A stretch of DNA of 64,000 nucleotides from Amycolatopsis sp. CA-126428 (GCF_002904335.1 NZ_PPHF01000118.1:1-64000); one strand, 5' to 3'; positions 1 through 8,830 are shown, counted from the stretch's first letter. Numbers and translations are program-made. Notes: generated by a model not told the origin, from the letters alone.

Positions 1-1
1 G

Positions 2-916
2 GCCGCGGAGATCATCGGGCAGCACTTTTCGGTGTTCTACCCGGCTGAGGACGTGGCGGCGGGGAAGCCCGCGTGGGAGCTGGAGGTCGCGGCCGCGGAG
101 GGGCGGCTGGAGGACGAGGGGTGGCGGCTGCGCAAGGACGGCACGCGGTTCTGGGCGAATGTGGTGATCACGGCGTTGTACGACGAGCAGGGGCGGTTGC
201 ACGGCTTCGGGAAGGTCACCCGCGACATGACCGAACGCCGCAACGCCGAGCAGGCCCTGCGCGAACGCCGCCGGCTGGTCGGGCACCTCGTCGAGGCCCA
301 GGAGGTGGAGCGGCGCCGGATCGCCTGGGACGTCCACGACGAGTCGATCCAGTCCATGGTCGCCGTCGGCATGCGCCTGCAGCTGCTGGCCTCCCGGCTG
401 CCGGAACCGCACGCGAGCGCCATCGGCACCCTCGACGAGTCGGTCACCGCCGCGGTCGCCCGGCTGCGCGGCCTGGTCTCCCGGTTGCGCCCGCCGGAAC
501 TCGACCAGCAAGGCCTGGTCGAAGCGGTCTCGGCCTACACCGACGACGTCGCGCGCCGCTGGGGACTGGCGCACGAGGTGCGGGACGAGCTCACGGCCGA
601 GCCGTCCCCCGAAGCGGCGATCACCGTGTACCGGATCTGCCAGGAGGCGCTCAGCAACGTCCACAAGCACGCGCGCGCCACCCGGGTCGGCGTCACATTG
701 TCCACAGTGGACAACGGCACCCTGGTGCGGATCACCGACGACGGGGTCGGCACGGCCGGGGACGACGCCGGCGCCGGCCACTTCGGGCTGGTCGAGATGC
801 ACGAGCGCGCCGAAGCCGCGCACGGCTGGCTCTCCGTGGACAGCAGGCCCGGCGTGGGCACCGTCGTCGAGTTCTGGCTCCCCTTGCTGCCCGACGCGAC
901 GGAGCTCGAACCGTGA
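2..916 (+). CDS. PAS-domain sensor histidine kinase (5' end outside window)
   Basis: Senses an unknown signal and should phosphorylate a response regulator. The open frame runs from the first bases of the window, so the N-terminus is missing. The first ~75 residues are the second half of a PAS/PAC fold (RKDGTRFWAN, then GFGKVTRDMTERR). A HisKA_3 dimerisation region follows with the phospho-acceptor His in RRRIAWDVHDE, then a HATPase domain with N box (CQEALSNVHKHARA) and G boxes (DDGVGT, GHFGLVEMHERA). No membrane segment is visible in the part present. The stop overlaps the GTG of the receiver gene by 4 bp, so the two are surely co-translated partners. Confidence 0.93.
   Translation, partial: AAEIIGQHFSVFYPAEDVAAGKPAWELEVAAAEGRLEDEGWRLRKDGTRFWANVVITALYDEQGRLHGFGKVTRDMTERRNAEQALRERRRLVGHLVEAQEVERRRIAWDVHDESIQSMVAVGMRLQLLASRLPEPHASAIGTLDESVTAAVARLRGLVSRLRPPELDQQGLVEAVSAYTDDVARRWGLAHEVRDELTAEPSPEAAITVYRICQEALSNVHKHARATRVGVTLSTVDNGTLVRITDDGVGTAGDDAGAGHFGLVEMHERAEAAHGWLSVDSRPGVGTVVEFWLPLLPDATELEP
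698..714. other. DnaA-box-like dyad inside the kinase gene
   Basis: TTGTCCAC-A-GTGGACAA is a perfect inverted repeat whose left part equals the actinobacterial DnaA box TTGTCCACA. It falls in frame and encodes LSTVDN using the rare codon ACA. Related shorter copies occur at 10836-10848 and 52392-52403. Confidence 0.5.
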
Positions 917-1293
917 CCGAGCTGAGCGTGCTGATCTCCGACGACGACGGGATGATCCGGGACGTCCTGAAGGAGGTCCTGGACTCCGAGGCCGACATCG
1001 CCGTGGTCGCGGTGGCCGGCGACGCCGACGAGGCGATCCGGCTCGCCGAGCGGCTCCGGCCCGCGGTCGCCGTCCTCGACGTCCGGATGCCGGGCGGCGG
1101 CGGGGCGCGGGCGGCCCGCGAGATCGCCCGGCGCAGCCCGGGCACCGCCATCCTGGCCTTCTCCGCCTACGCCGACCGGGCCTCGATCGCCGGGCTCGCC
1201 GCGGCCGGCGTCACCGAGTACCTGGTGAAGGGCGTGCCGAACGCGGCGATCGTCGAAGCCGTCCGGCGGCTGGGCCGTCAGGCGGCCGGGTGA
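913..1293 (+). CDS. stand-alone response regulator receiver protein
   Basis: A 126-residue CheY-like receiver with no output domain. The acidic pocket (SDDDGM), the phospho-acceptor Asp in VLDVRMPG, the switch Ser (AFSAY) and the Lys in YLVKGVP are all present. The GTG start overlaps the kinase stop as GTGA, so it is the cognate partner of the upstream kinase. Most HisKA_3 kinases pair with LuxR-type regulators of about 210 residues. Here a stop follows directly after the receiver fold (RRLGRQAAG), and I find no HTH remnant downstream. It probably acts by protein-protein contact or as a phosphate relay; the adjacent STAS gene is a possible but unproven link. Confidence 0.9.
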   Translation: MTELSVLISDDDGMIRDVLKEVLDSEADIAVVAVAGDADEAIRLAERLRPAVAVLDVRMPGGGGARAAREIARRSPGTAILAFSAYADRASIAGLAAAGVTEYLVKGVPNAAIVEAVRRLGRQAAG

Positions 1294-1297
1294 GTGG

Positions 1298-1687
1298 TCA
1301 CGGGACCGGGCGGACGTTCGCGACGCTGTCGAAGTCGGTCGGCAGCAGCGTGAACAGCCGCCGCACCGCGCGGGACCGCCCGGCGTCCACGGTGAGGAGA
1401 GCTCCGGCCGAGTCGGCGAGCAGCTGGGCGCGCAGCAGCGAGTTCAGCCCGGCGACGGAGAAGAACGTGACGCCGCTGAGGTCGATGACGAGCTCCCCGA
1501 CATCGCCGTCGACCCGATCCTGCAGGACCGCGTCGAGGCGGCGGGCGGTGCCGAGGTCGACCTCGCCGCTCACCTCGACGAGCAGGGTGCGGGTGCCGGT
1601 GGAACGCAGGCGCACGGACATGTGGCCGCCGGCGGTCAGCCAGTCGGCGGTGAGCTGGTGGTCGGCCGAGCGTGGTTCCGGAACCAT
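1298..1687 (-). CDS. STAS-domain anti-sigma factor antagonist
   Basis: A SpoIIAA/RsbV-type protein that would bind a HATPase anti-sigma factor in its unphosphorylated form. The STAS fold spans about residues 25-125, with VEVSGEVDL and the phospho-loop VIDLSGVTFFSVAGL. The Ser in FFSVAG is the likely phosphorylation site. I start it at the ATG at 1687 because AAAGGG lies 9-10 bases upstream; an ATG at 1705 would add six residues. It converges on the receiver gene with only 4 bp between stops. No anti-sigma factor gene is adjacent. Confidence 0.85.
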   Translation of the reverse strand: MVPEPRSADHQLTADWLTAGGHMSVRLRSTGTRTLLVEVSGEVDLGTARRLDAVLQDRVDGDVGELVIDLSGVTFFSVAGLNSLLRAQLLADSAGALLTVDAGRSRAVRRLFTLLPTDFDSVANVRPVP

Positions 1688-1822
1688 CGCGGCACACCCT
1701 TTCATCGGGCAGCGGGAGCGGACCGGACGGTGCGGGCCGGGGATGCCGGACGTGCGGCAGCCTGCCGGCCCGGACGCGGAACGTCCGGCAGCGGCTGACG
1801 GCTCAACCGTGAGCCTTCAGTA

Positions 1823-1838
1823 TAGTGCATCTGCACTA
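1823..1838. promoter_or_regulatory. candidate operator between divergent genes
   Basis: TAGTGCA-TC-TGCACTA is a perfect 7-bp-arm dyad in an AT-richer patch of the 311-bp space between the STAS gene and the 856-residue membrane protein. No regulator is encoded beside it. A possible -10 hexamer TACTCT lies near 1971 ahead of the rightward gene. Confidence 0.45.
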
Positions 1839-1998
1839 GATGAACCATCGGGTGTAACCGGATGGTGAGCTACCCGGTGGGAAACGGACGAACGACGTCA
1901 CCGGTGCCACGCCCAGGTGATCGCCGCATTCGCGGATAACGGGCCGTAACGAAACGCACCCCCTCTGCGAGTACTCTGACACGAGGGGGTGATCGCTG

Positions 1999-4569
1999 AT
2001 GCACGCGCGTCGGCTCGGGGGTTTCGACCAGGCCGAACTGCCCGCTGCGCACCGGATCCGGTGGTGGCTGGCGGCGGTGGCGGCCGGGCTCGTCGCGGCC
2101 GGCTTCGCCGTCGTGCCGTACCTGCCGTTCTTCCAGGCCTGGACGTTCGTGCGCGACCCGAAGGTCGCCACCGTGATCACCTGGACCGTCCTGCAGACGT
2201 CCGTGGTGCTCGTCTCCGCCGTCCTGACGCTCTACTTCATCGGCAAGGCGCGGCTGGAGTCCGCCGCCTACCGGGCCAACCAGATCGACATCCGGGTGTT
2301 CGTCGACGAGCGGCCCGAAGGCAGCCACGACCGCGAGATCGACTCCGCCGTCGAGCTCACCGCCACCTTCAAGCGGTTCCTCAACGACTCCCGCCTCTAC
2401 ACCCCGACGCCGGTCCCGGGCGCCGGCAGCTCCTACGACTTCCTCCAGATCGTCGAGCACGCCGGCGATGCCGCGGAGGGCTGGTGGAAGGCCGTCACCA
2501 AGCTGATCCGGCTCGCCCAGCCCCCGGCCGCGTTCACCGTCACCGGCACCGTCCGGCCCGGCAACACCCCCGGCCGCCACCAGCTCATCCTGGAACTCGT
2601 GCGCGTCCCGCGCTTCGCCGCGAGCCCGCTGGTGATCGAGGACGCGAACTGGGCGCGCGTGCTGCACCGCGCCGCCAACTCCGTGGCCGCGCTGGTCATC
2701 CCGCGCAGCGCCTACGTCCGCACGAACATCCACTGGGCCGCCTGGCGCGGCGCGAAGATCCCGTGTGAGCTGTTCGACGCCTACCAGCGCGCCAACCACT
2801 TCATCGCCTACCGCCGCTACGACGAGGCCCTCGCCGAGTACTACCGCGCGGTCAGCCTCGACCCGGCCAACGTCTACATCCGGCTCGAAATCGCCGCCCT
2901 GCAGGAACAGCTCGACCTGCACCTCGACGCCCTCGCCACCTACGACGACGTGATCACCGTCTGCAGCCGGGGACACCCGCGGCTGGCCCGCTGGTGGATC
3001 GGCCCCGACTTCGCGCGCCAGCCCCGCCACGCCGGGCGCGACCGCGACGTCGCCCTGCTCATCGCCCGCTACCGGCACGCCCTCGTGCTCGGCCACGGCG
3101 ACTCCGTGGCCGGGTCCTGGTGGGTCCGCCGCACCACCGCGGGCGCCCCCGGCGACGCGCGGGCGCAGCGCCGCGCCGAGCTGCGGGCGGCGATCGAGCT
3201 GCGCTTCCGCCGGTACGTCGACCTCGACGTCCGGACGCGGCCGTACGCGATCCCGCGGGAGAAGCGGCTTGAGCTGCACCGGCGCGTGCTGCGCGTGCCG
3301 GTCGACGAACTCCTGGTCAGCGACGCGACCCCGGCGCAGCTGGCCGAGTACAACCAGCGCGCCGCGGAGATGCGGTCGTACTTCGGCGCGCTGTCGCAGT
3401 ACGAGATCGAGCGGCTCATCGAGGACTACCGGCGCTTCGGCCGCCGCTGGCGCCGCAGCTGGCAGCAGCTGACGAACCGCGCGCTCGACCTGTCCCTGGT
3501 CTGGTCGGTGGTGCGGCGCGCGATGGCGGACGTCGAGCCGACCACCGGCGCGGTGCCCGAGCCCCAGCCCGCCTACCCCGGCAGCCGCGTCCGGCTGGCC
3601 GACGTCTGCCCGGACCGGCGCTGGCCGCCGGACCCGGGCGCGCTCGACGCCACCGTCGAAGCCGCCGGACCCCGCCGCTCGTGGGAAGAGTGCTACAACG
3701 CGGCGAGCGTGTACGCGGTCGCGATGCTCGAAGTCGGCCCGCGTGGCGAACGCGACCTGCGCGACCGCGCGCGCAACCCGCGCCTGCTCGGCGAATCGCG
3801 GGACGAGGTGGCCCGCCGCGCGGTCCGCGAGCTCTACCACGCGGCGACGATCAGCCACAGCGGGCGGCTGCCGGAGCGCCGTTCCTGGGTGATGGGGGAG
3901 GACCCCGACCTGGCGGCCCTGCGCGGGCACGAGCTGTTCCGGGTGTTCGAGATGGTGACGTTCTCCCCGGACCGCGCGGCACCGCTGCGGCCGCAGCGCG
4001 CCCACGTCTGGGAACAGGTCGGGTACGTCCGCCGGCTCGTCGCCGAGATCGCGGGCTGCCGGGCGCACTTCTGGCGCCTCCGGGCGCTCGACGAGGGCCC
4101 GCGGCCGGACGGCCGCACCCTCGACCGCTGGCGCTCGGCCGACCGCGACGCCTGGCGGAAGCTGGCGAACCTGGCGGCCGGGAAACAGGACTGGTACACG
4201 CGCTACCAGGCGATCTGCGCGTTCCGCGAGTGGGCGGCCGACTGCGGCTACCCGGGCTCGATCTCCGGCTTCCCGCGGTACTGCGAGGAAAGCCTGCACG
4301 CCCAGCTGCGCGGCGCGGCGGGCCCGCGCGCGAAAACGGGCCTCGACGCGAACATCGTCGTGCGCGAGTACGTCCGCCTCTGCGACCGCCGCCTGGACCA
4401 CCTGGTGGCGGACGTGGCGGAACTCGAGCAGACCCCGGGGGCGGCGGACGACTTCGCGGCCCGCGCGGAGCTGTGGGCGGCGCTGTGTTCGTGGTTCGAC
4501 GACGACATCGCCGACGGCTCGTCGGCCGACGAGCGCCGCGAACGGTTCCGCAAGCTCGCGCGTCCTTAG
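1999..4569 (+). CDS. large membrane-anchored TPR-like protein, function unknown
   Basis: An 856-residue protein I cannot assign to a named family. Two N-terminal membrane segments are evident (about residues 22-46 and 57-81), so most of the chain is a soluble domain beside the membrane. Residues ~255-320 form TPR-like helical pairs (FIAYRRYDEALAEYYRAVSLDP, then LDLHLDALATYDDVI). The remaining ~530 residues are charged, Arg-rich and helical with no obvious catalytic motif. GAGGGGG at 1983-1989 supports the ATG at 1999. It stands alone: a STAS gene diverges upstream and a methyltransferase remnant lies downstream. A scaffold or sensor role is a guess. Confidence 0.85.
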   Translation: MHARRLGGFDQAELPAAHRIRWWLAAVAAGLVAAGFAVVPYLPFFQAWTFVRDPKVATVITWTVLQTSVVLVSAVLTLYFIGKARLESAAYRANQIDIRVFVDERPEGSHDREIDSAVELTATFKRFLNDSRLYTPTPVPGAGSSYDFLQIVEHAGDAAEGWWKAVTKLIRLAQPPAAFTVTGTVRPGNTPGRHQLILELVRVPRFAASPLVIEDANWARVLHRAANSVAALVIPRSAYVRTNIHWAAWRGAKIPCELFDAYQRANHFIAYRRYDEALAEYYRAVSLDPANVYIRLEIAALQEQLDLHLDALATYDDVITVCSRGHPRLARWWIGPDFARQPRHAGRDRDVALLIARYRHALVLGHGDSVAGSWWVRRTTAGAPGDARAQRRAELRAAIELRFRRYVDLDVRTRPYAIPREKRLELHRRVLRVPVDELLVSDATPAQLAEYNQRAAEMRSYFGALSQYEIERLIEDYRRFGRRWRRSWQQLTNRALDLSLVWSVVRRAMADVEPTTGAVPEPQPAYPGSRVRLADVCPDRRWPPDPGALDATVEAAGPRRSWEECYNAASVYAVAMLEVGPRGERDLRDRARNPRLLGESRDEVARRAVRELYHAATISHSGRLPERRSWVMGEDPDLAALRGHELFRVFEMVTFSPDRAAPLRPQRAHVWEQVGYVRRLVAEIAGCRAHFWRLRALDEGPRPDGRTLDRWRSADRDAWRKLANLAAGKQDWYTRYQAICAFREWAADCGYPGSISGFPRYCEESLHAQLRGAAGPRAKTGLDANIVVREYVRLCDRRLDHLVADVAELEQTPGAADDFAARAELWAALCSWFDDDIADGSSADERRERFRKLARP

Positions 4570-4890
4570 CGAGCCTCGGCTTCCGGCGGCCCGGACCCGG
4601 GCGGCCGGTCAGGCGGCGGCGCGGTAGAGCGGATCTGGGTGGTGCGGGAGCGCCCGGCCGCACGCCGGAACACCGAGATGCGGTCGGTGAAGTCGGTGCC
4701 GCCCCACGGGATCAGCTTCTGGGCGACGCACCGCAGGCCGGCCGCCGCCGAGAACCGCTGGAACTTGGCGGCCGACATACTCGTCGCGCGCGGCCGAACC
4801 CGGGCGCGATCTCCAGGGTGTGCGCGCCCGGGCCGGACCATTCGTAGTTCGCCCAGCGGCGGTGGTTTTCCTCGACGCTCGGAATGAAGC
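4567..4890 (-). pseudogene. remnant of a class I methyltransferase (C-terminal part)
   Basis: This ~330-bp gap contains no intact gene, but the minus strand carries two pieces of one protein in different frames. The first reads FIPSVEENHRRWANYEWSGP (about 4880-4820). The second reads FQRFSAAAGLRCVAQKLIPW, then GGTDFTDRISVFRR (about 4775-4680). That pattern resembles the C-terminus of actinobacterial SAM-dependent methyltransferases. A frameshift near 4785 separates the pieces, and the N-terminal SAM-binding half is absent. Family assignment is from memory of the motif and is inference. Confidence 0.5.
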
Positions 4891-4897
4891 CGCCCCC

Positions 4898-6343
4898 TTA
4901 GGACGGCCGTGTGTAGCGGTGCTTCACGCCGATCGGGAAATACTCAGGGTCACCCGCCGGGCGCAGGACGACGTCCGGCAGCTGCCGCTCCGCCGGGACG
5001 TAGTGCGCGAACTCGCTGTTCAGCCGGACCAGCTGGGCCCGCACGGCCGCCGCGATCCGGCCGGCGTCGGCGGTGGCGCCCGGTGCCGTCTCGACGGTGA
5101 TGCGCAGGCGGCGGTCGCGGTCGGCGTCCTCGACCGACTCGATGACGAACTTGCCCGTTACCGTGTCGCTGATGCCGGGCTGCTCCAGGCCGACGGTGAC
5201 GTTCTCCGGGTAGACGTTCGCGCCGAAGAACGACACCGTGAACAGCGAGCGGCCGAACACGTACACGAACGGCAGCTCCGGGCCCGGCGGCGGGGTGAAG
5301 CCGTGCCGGGCGCAGTGGGCGAGCAGCTCGGCGTGCGATAGGACCCCGCCGTCGTCGGCGATGTGGTAGCGGATCAGCGGGATGCCGCCGTCCGCCGTGA
5401 AGACGAGGGTGCCCTCGTGCGCCTCGAAGAACCGGCTCGCCGGGTCGTACTGCACCAGCGTCGGCAGGCGCGCGTCGCCGAAGACTTCGCGGGCCGGCTC
5501 CGGGTGGCCGGCGAAGAACCGCCGGATGCTCGCCGACAGCGGGGTTTCGGTGCCGAGCACCCCCGCGTCGGCCGTGCCGTACAGCGACGCGATGTCGCGG
5601 ACCGGGTCGGCGATCCCGGCCCGCTTGGCCACCAGCTCGCGCCACTGCTCGCTGAACACCTCGCCCGCCAGTACCAGCTTGATCGCGTACGCGGGCCAGT
5701 CGACGCCTTCGGCCGGCCCGGTGTCGACGACGTCCTTGACGAACGGCGGATAACCCAGCAGCACCACCTGGTCGAAGTGCGGCGCGAGCTCGGGCAGCAC
5801 CCGCAGGATTTCCGCTTTGTTGTTGCCGGGCGCCACGACGGTGATCGGGGCGCCCTTGGCGGCCAGGTGCCGCACGCACGCCGTGGTGAACAGGCCGCCG
5901 ACCCAGGTGCCGAGCGGGAAGCAGACGACGGCGAGGGTGCGGCGCCGATCGGCGCCGAAGGCGTCGATCAGCACCTGCTCGAAGCGGCGGGCGACGTGCA
6001 GTTCGTCTTCGAGCGCTCGCGGCCAGACGGTCGGGTGGCCGCTGGAGCCCGAGGAGACGGCGATCATGTCGAGCTCGTCGAACGTGCCGCCGCGGCACAG
6101 TTCGGGCAGCGGGTACTTCCGGTGGTAGCCGGCCTTGTCGGTCAGGGGCAGCCGCGCGAAGTCGGCCATCGTGGTCACGGCCTGCGGCTCGATCCCGTGG
6201 TCCCGCAGGAACTTCCGGTACGCGGGCACGGTTTCCGCGGTGCGGTGGAAGAGTTCGAGGACGTGGTCGCCGGACGGCGGTTCCGCGGCTCCGAAGAAGG
6301 TGTCGAACGCCTGCCGCACGCGCGTCTGCCGACCGAGGTCCAT
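4898..6343 (-). CDS. phenylacetate-CoA ligase-like adenylate-forming enzyme
   Basis: A 481-residue ANL-superfamily protein related to PaaK, expected to activate a carboxylic acid as acyl-AMP and probably transfer it to CoA. The P-loop (MIAVSSGSSGHPT) and the YGTADAG motif (A5 region) are clear. The C-terminal subdomain carries PPGPELPFVYVFGRS and IRYHIADDGG. I start at the ATG at 6343 (MDLGRQTRVRQ); the open frame extends to an ATG at 6391, but that overlaps the divergent MarR gene. No dedicated acyl carrier or degradation genes are nearby. Substrate unknown. The divergent MarR is its likely regulator. Confidence 0.85.
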   Translation of the reverse strand: MDLGRQTRVRQAFDTFFGAAEPPSGDHVLELFHRTAETVPAYRKFLRDHGIEPQAVTTMADFARLPLTDKAGYHRKYPLPELCRGGTFDELDMIAVSSGSSGHPTVWPRALEDELHVARRFEQVLIDAFGADRRRTLAVVCFPLGTWVGGLFTTACVRHLAAKGAPITVVAPGNNKAEILRVLPELAPHFDQVVLLGYPPFVKDVVDTGPAEGVDWPAYAIKLVLAGEVFSEQWRELVAKRAGIADPVRDIASLYGTADAGVLGTETPLSASIRRFFAGHPEPAREVFGDARLPTLVQYDPASRFFEAHEGTLVFTADGGIPLIRYHIADDGGVLSHAELLAHCARHGFTPPPGPELPFVYVFGRSLFTVSFFGANVYPENVTVGLEQPGISDTVTGKFVIESVEDADRDRRLRITVETAPGATADAGRIAAAVRAQLVRLNSEFAHYVPAERQLPDVVLRPAGDPEYFPIGVKHRYTRPS

Positions 6344-6371
6344 GATCGGAGCATAGCGGCGGCCGCGTGTC

Positions 6372-6860
6372 ATGATGGGCGCCGTGAGCACCTCCGCCCA
6401 GGAGCACCCCGCCGGCGCGCCGTTGACCCTTTACCTGGTCAAGCGGCTCGAGCTGGTGATCAGGGCCCTGCTCGACGACGCCCTGCGGCCGCTCGGGCTC
6501 ACCACGCTGCAGTACACGGCGCTGACCGTGCTCGAAGCCAGCGGCGCGCTGTCCTCGGCGCAGCTGGCGCGCCGGTCGTTCCTGCGGCCGCAGACGATGC
6601 ACGAAATGGTGCTGACGCTGGAAAAGCGCGGCCTGATCGCGCGGACTCCCAAAGCGGGCAACAAGCGGGTCCTGCTGGCCGGCCTCACCGACGCCGGCCG
6701 CGAGTTGCTCGCGGGGTGCGCGCCGGCGGTCGCGGAGCTGGAAAACGCGCTCCTGGCCGACCTGAGCCCGGGCCAGCGCGCGACGTTCCGCGAAGGCCTG
6801 CAGCACGGCGTCACGGCACTCGGCGCGCTTTCGGGACAGCGGCGGGCGCAGGAAGCCTGA
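6372..6860 (+). CDS. MarR-family transcriptional regulator
   Basis: A winged-helix regulator of ~160 residues. The HTH and wing are seen as SSAQLARRSFLRPQTMHEMV followed by LEKRGLIARTPK and NKRVLLAGLTDAGREL. The start is uncertain: ATG at 6372 or 6375, or GTG at 6384 (VSTSAQEHP). It diverges from the PaaK-like ligase with about 30 bp between likely starts, the usual arrangement for a MarR regulator of an aromatic-acid ligase. I see no clear palindrome in the short spacer. Confidence 0.87.
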   Translation: MMGAVSTSAQEHPAGAPLTLYLVKRLELVIRALLDDALRPLGLTTLQYTALTVLEASGALSSAQLARRSFLRPQTMHEMVLTLEKRGLIARTPKAGNKRVLLAGLTDAGRELLAGCAPAVAELENALLADLSPGQRATFREGLQHGVTALGALSGQRRAQEA

Positions 6861-7041
6861 AATGCGGCGGAGGTATCGCCGAGCGGTCACCCGGTCCATC
6901 GACCTCACCCGACTGGAGTCTCGATTCGGTTTCACGACTAGGCCGGAAGAGTGGTCGCGCCGGACGGCCCGTAGCAGGGGTGTGACCGGCGGCGTTGGAG
7001 GGTACGTCCCAGGCCTGTTCTCATCGTGGAGGTTCGCCGAC

Positions 7042-8325
7042 GTGACCCGGGCTCGCGAGGTGGGCGGCGCGTCCGTCGCCGCTCGCCGGCTGCTGGTACT
7101 GGCGGGAGCCGTGGCGGGCTTCTGGCTGGTGTCATGGCTGACGTCCGGCAACGCCGACGCGGCGCCCTCGGGCGTGCCTGGGGCCGTCGATCCGATCGGG
7201 GCCGTGGTGGGTGTGTTGGCCCCGCCGGACCATGCCCCCCAGGCGAAGGTCGCTGCTGTGCCCCGGGGTGGGCAACGGGTGGCCACTCAGCTCGCTCGAC
7301 CGGTCGCTGATGCGGTGGGGCCGGTGGCGGTCGGTGCGGCTGCGCGGGCGGATTCGCGCGCGGGGAAGGTGGCGGTGCCCGCCGGAACGGCGAGCGGTTC
7401 TGCCGCTCGGCCGGTGACGCGCGCCGCTGGGGTGGCTGCTGCGCCGGTGGCAAGGCTTGGAGGTTCGGCTGCGCCGGTGGCGCGCGCTGCGGGGGTGGTT
7501 GCCTCGCCGTTGCGTGAGACCACCGCCGCTGTTCTGGCGCCAGTGACGGGAGCCGCACGTGCCGCCGAGCCCGTGACTCGAGCCGTGGGGGCTGTGATCG
7601 CTCCGGTGAGCGCGACCGCCGGTGCCGTTTCCGGGCCCGTGGTGCGCTCGGCCGTGCCGGTGGTCGCGCCCGTCTCGAGCGCCGCGAAGGCGCTGCTCTC
7701 CCCGCTGGCCAAGACCGCCGCCGCGCTCGTGGAACCGGTCGTTGCCGTTGTCGCCGCGCCCGTGACCGGGCTCGGCGACGCCCTGGGCAGCGTCGTGGCG
7801 CCCGTCGCCCGGCCCGTGCTCGGCACCGCTGCACCCGTCCTGACCGACGTCCTCACCCCCGGCGCCGACGGGGGTCCCGTGGCCGAGGTCGCCGCGGCGC
7901 CCGAGGCCGGCTTCGCCGTGCAGGCCGTGCTCCCGCTCGCCCGGGTGGTGACCGGCCCGCCGGCGGACCAGCAGCTCGTTCCCACGGTGGCCGGCGGCCC
8001 CGCGGCCGCCGACGCGCAGGCACACGCGATCGGTCCCGCCTGCGCCCGGACAACCGCGACCACCGCCACCGCCGAAGCCGGTCCGCGCCGAGGTGCGGTT
8101 CACCACGCCGCATCCCGGCTCGGCGGCCACCGTCCCGGGCCGGCCCCGGTGCATCCCGGCGCGCCCGTGTCCTCCTCCGACGTCGTCTCCGGCGGCGGCT
8201 CGAGCTTCCCGCCCGCCTTCCTGACCGCAAGCCACACTCCGCACCACTTCCGGGCGTCCCCCTGGACGCACGGGGACTTCGTGCCGCTGTGGCGGCCCTC
8301 CGAACCGGGCACCGGGCCCGGTTAG
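7042..8325 (+). CDS. secreted Ala/Val/Pro-rich repetitive protein
   Basis: A 427-residue protein of unknown function. A start at GTG 7042 is chosen because GGAGG (7028-7032) precedes it by 9 bases and it places a hydrophobic signal segment (RRLLVLAGAVAGFWLVSWL) at the N-terminus. Residues ~80-310 are a degenerate repeat with APVxRAAGxxAxPV units spaced about every 10-18 residues, likely a long amphipathic or extended stalk. The C-terminal ~100 residues are Pro/His/Gly-rich. No enzymatic motif is present. This layout suggests a cell-wall-associated or surface filler protein, which is inference. Confidence 0.7.
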   Translation: MTRAREVGGASVAARRLLVLAGAVAGFWLVSWLTSGNADAAPSGVPGAVDPIGAVVGVLAPPDHAPQAKVAAVPRGGQRVATQLARPVADAVGPVAVGAAARADSRAGKVAVPAGTASGSAARPVTRAAGVAAAPVARLGGSAAPVARAAGVVASPLRETTAAVLAPVTGAARAAEPVTRAVGAVIAPVSATAGAVSGPVVRSAVPVVAPVSSAAKALLSPLAKTAAALVEPVVAVVAAPVTGLGDALGSVVAPVARPVLGTAAPVLTDVLTPGADGGPVAEVAAAPEAGFAVQAVLPLARVVTGPPADQQLVPTVAGGPAAADAQAHAIGPACARTTATTATAEAGPRRGAVHHAASRLGGHRPGPAPVHPGAPVSSSDVVSGGGSSFPPAFLTASHTPHHFRASPWTHGDFVPLWRPSEPGTGPG

Positions 8326-8426
8326 TCGCGTTCCGATCTTCCGCCGTCGTGTGCTCCGCGGCGCGATCCGCGCTGCCCGCGACCGTCGTACTCGAATCGA
8401 ACAACCACGCGTGGAAGAGGGACGAA

Positions 8427-8732
8427 ATGGAAGCGAGCGTGTTCGACCTGGGAAAGGTGCGAAGAGACGCGGTGGTCACCGTCCGCCTGGACGCGATGGC
8501 CAACGTCAGGCTGCTGACCGCGGTCAACTTCCAGGCCTACCGGCGCCGGCAGTACTACCGGATGCACGGCGGGGTGGCCACCGCACCGATGTTCAAGATC
8601 CACATTCCGGCCAACGCCCACTGGTTCCTGGTGATCGACGTCGAGGGCCTCGAAGCCCGGCCCCTGCGCCCGCGGGTGAGCGTCGAACCGGAAGCGGCCG
8701 TCACGACCCGGGGGGCCGGCGGCCCCCGGTGA
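8427..8732 (+). CDS. DUF1883 domain protein
   Basis: A 101-residue protein matching the DUF1883 pattern: VVTVRLDAMANVRLLTAVNF, YRRRQYYRMHGG, then a hydrophobic strand pair around NAHWFLVIDVEGL. Members are small beta-rich proteins of unknown function. GGAAGAGGGA just before the ATG at 8427 decides the start; the frame is open upstream to 8289 but without a good ribosome site. No operon partner is obvious. Confidence 0.75.
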   Translation: MEASVFDLGKVRRDAVVTVRLDAMANVRLLTAVNFQAYRRRQYYRMHGGVATAPMFKIHIPANAHWFLVIDVEGLEARPLRPRVSVEPEAAVTTRGAGGPR

Positions 8733-8830
8733 TCGTCGCCTTCGCGGCCCCGAACCCGCGGTCGGGGCCGCGGCCGGCGCGGGCGGATCTTTCCCGCGTC
8801 GGTGAGCGGGCGCCGGGGTACCCGGCCCGC

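Noticed and set aside
1870..4401. 843-codon open frame on the minus strand opposite the TPR protein
   Set aside because: Antisense shadow from high GC3; its translation is compositionally monotone (Arg/Ala/Gly/Val) and lacks a ribosome site, while the plus frame has membrane helices and TPR motifs.
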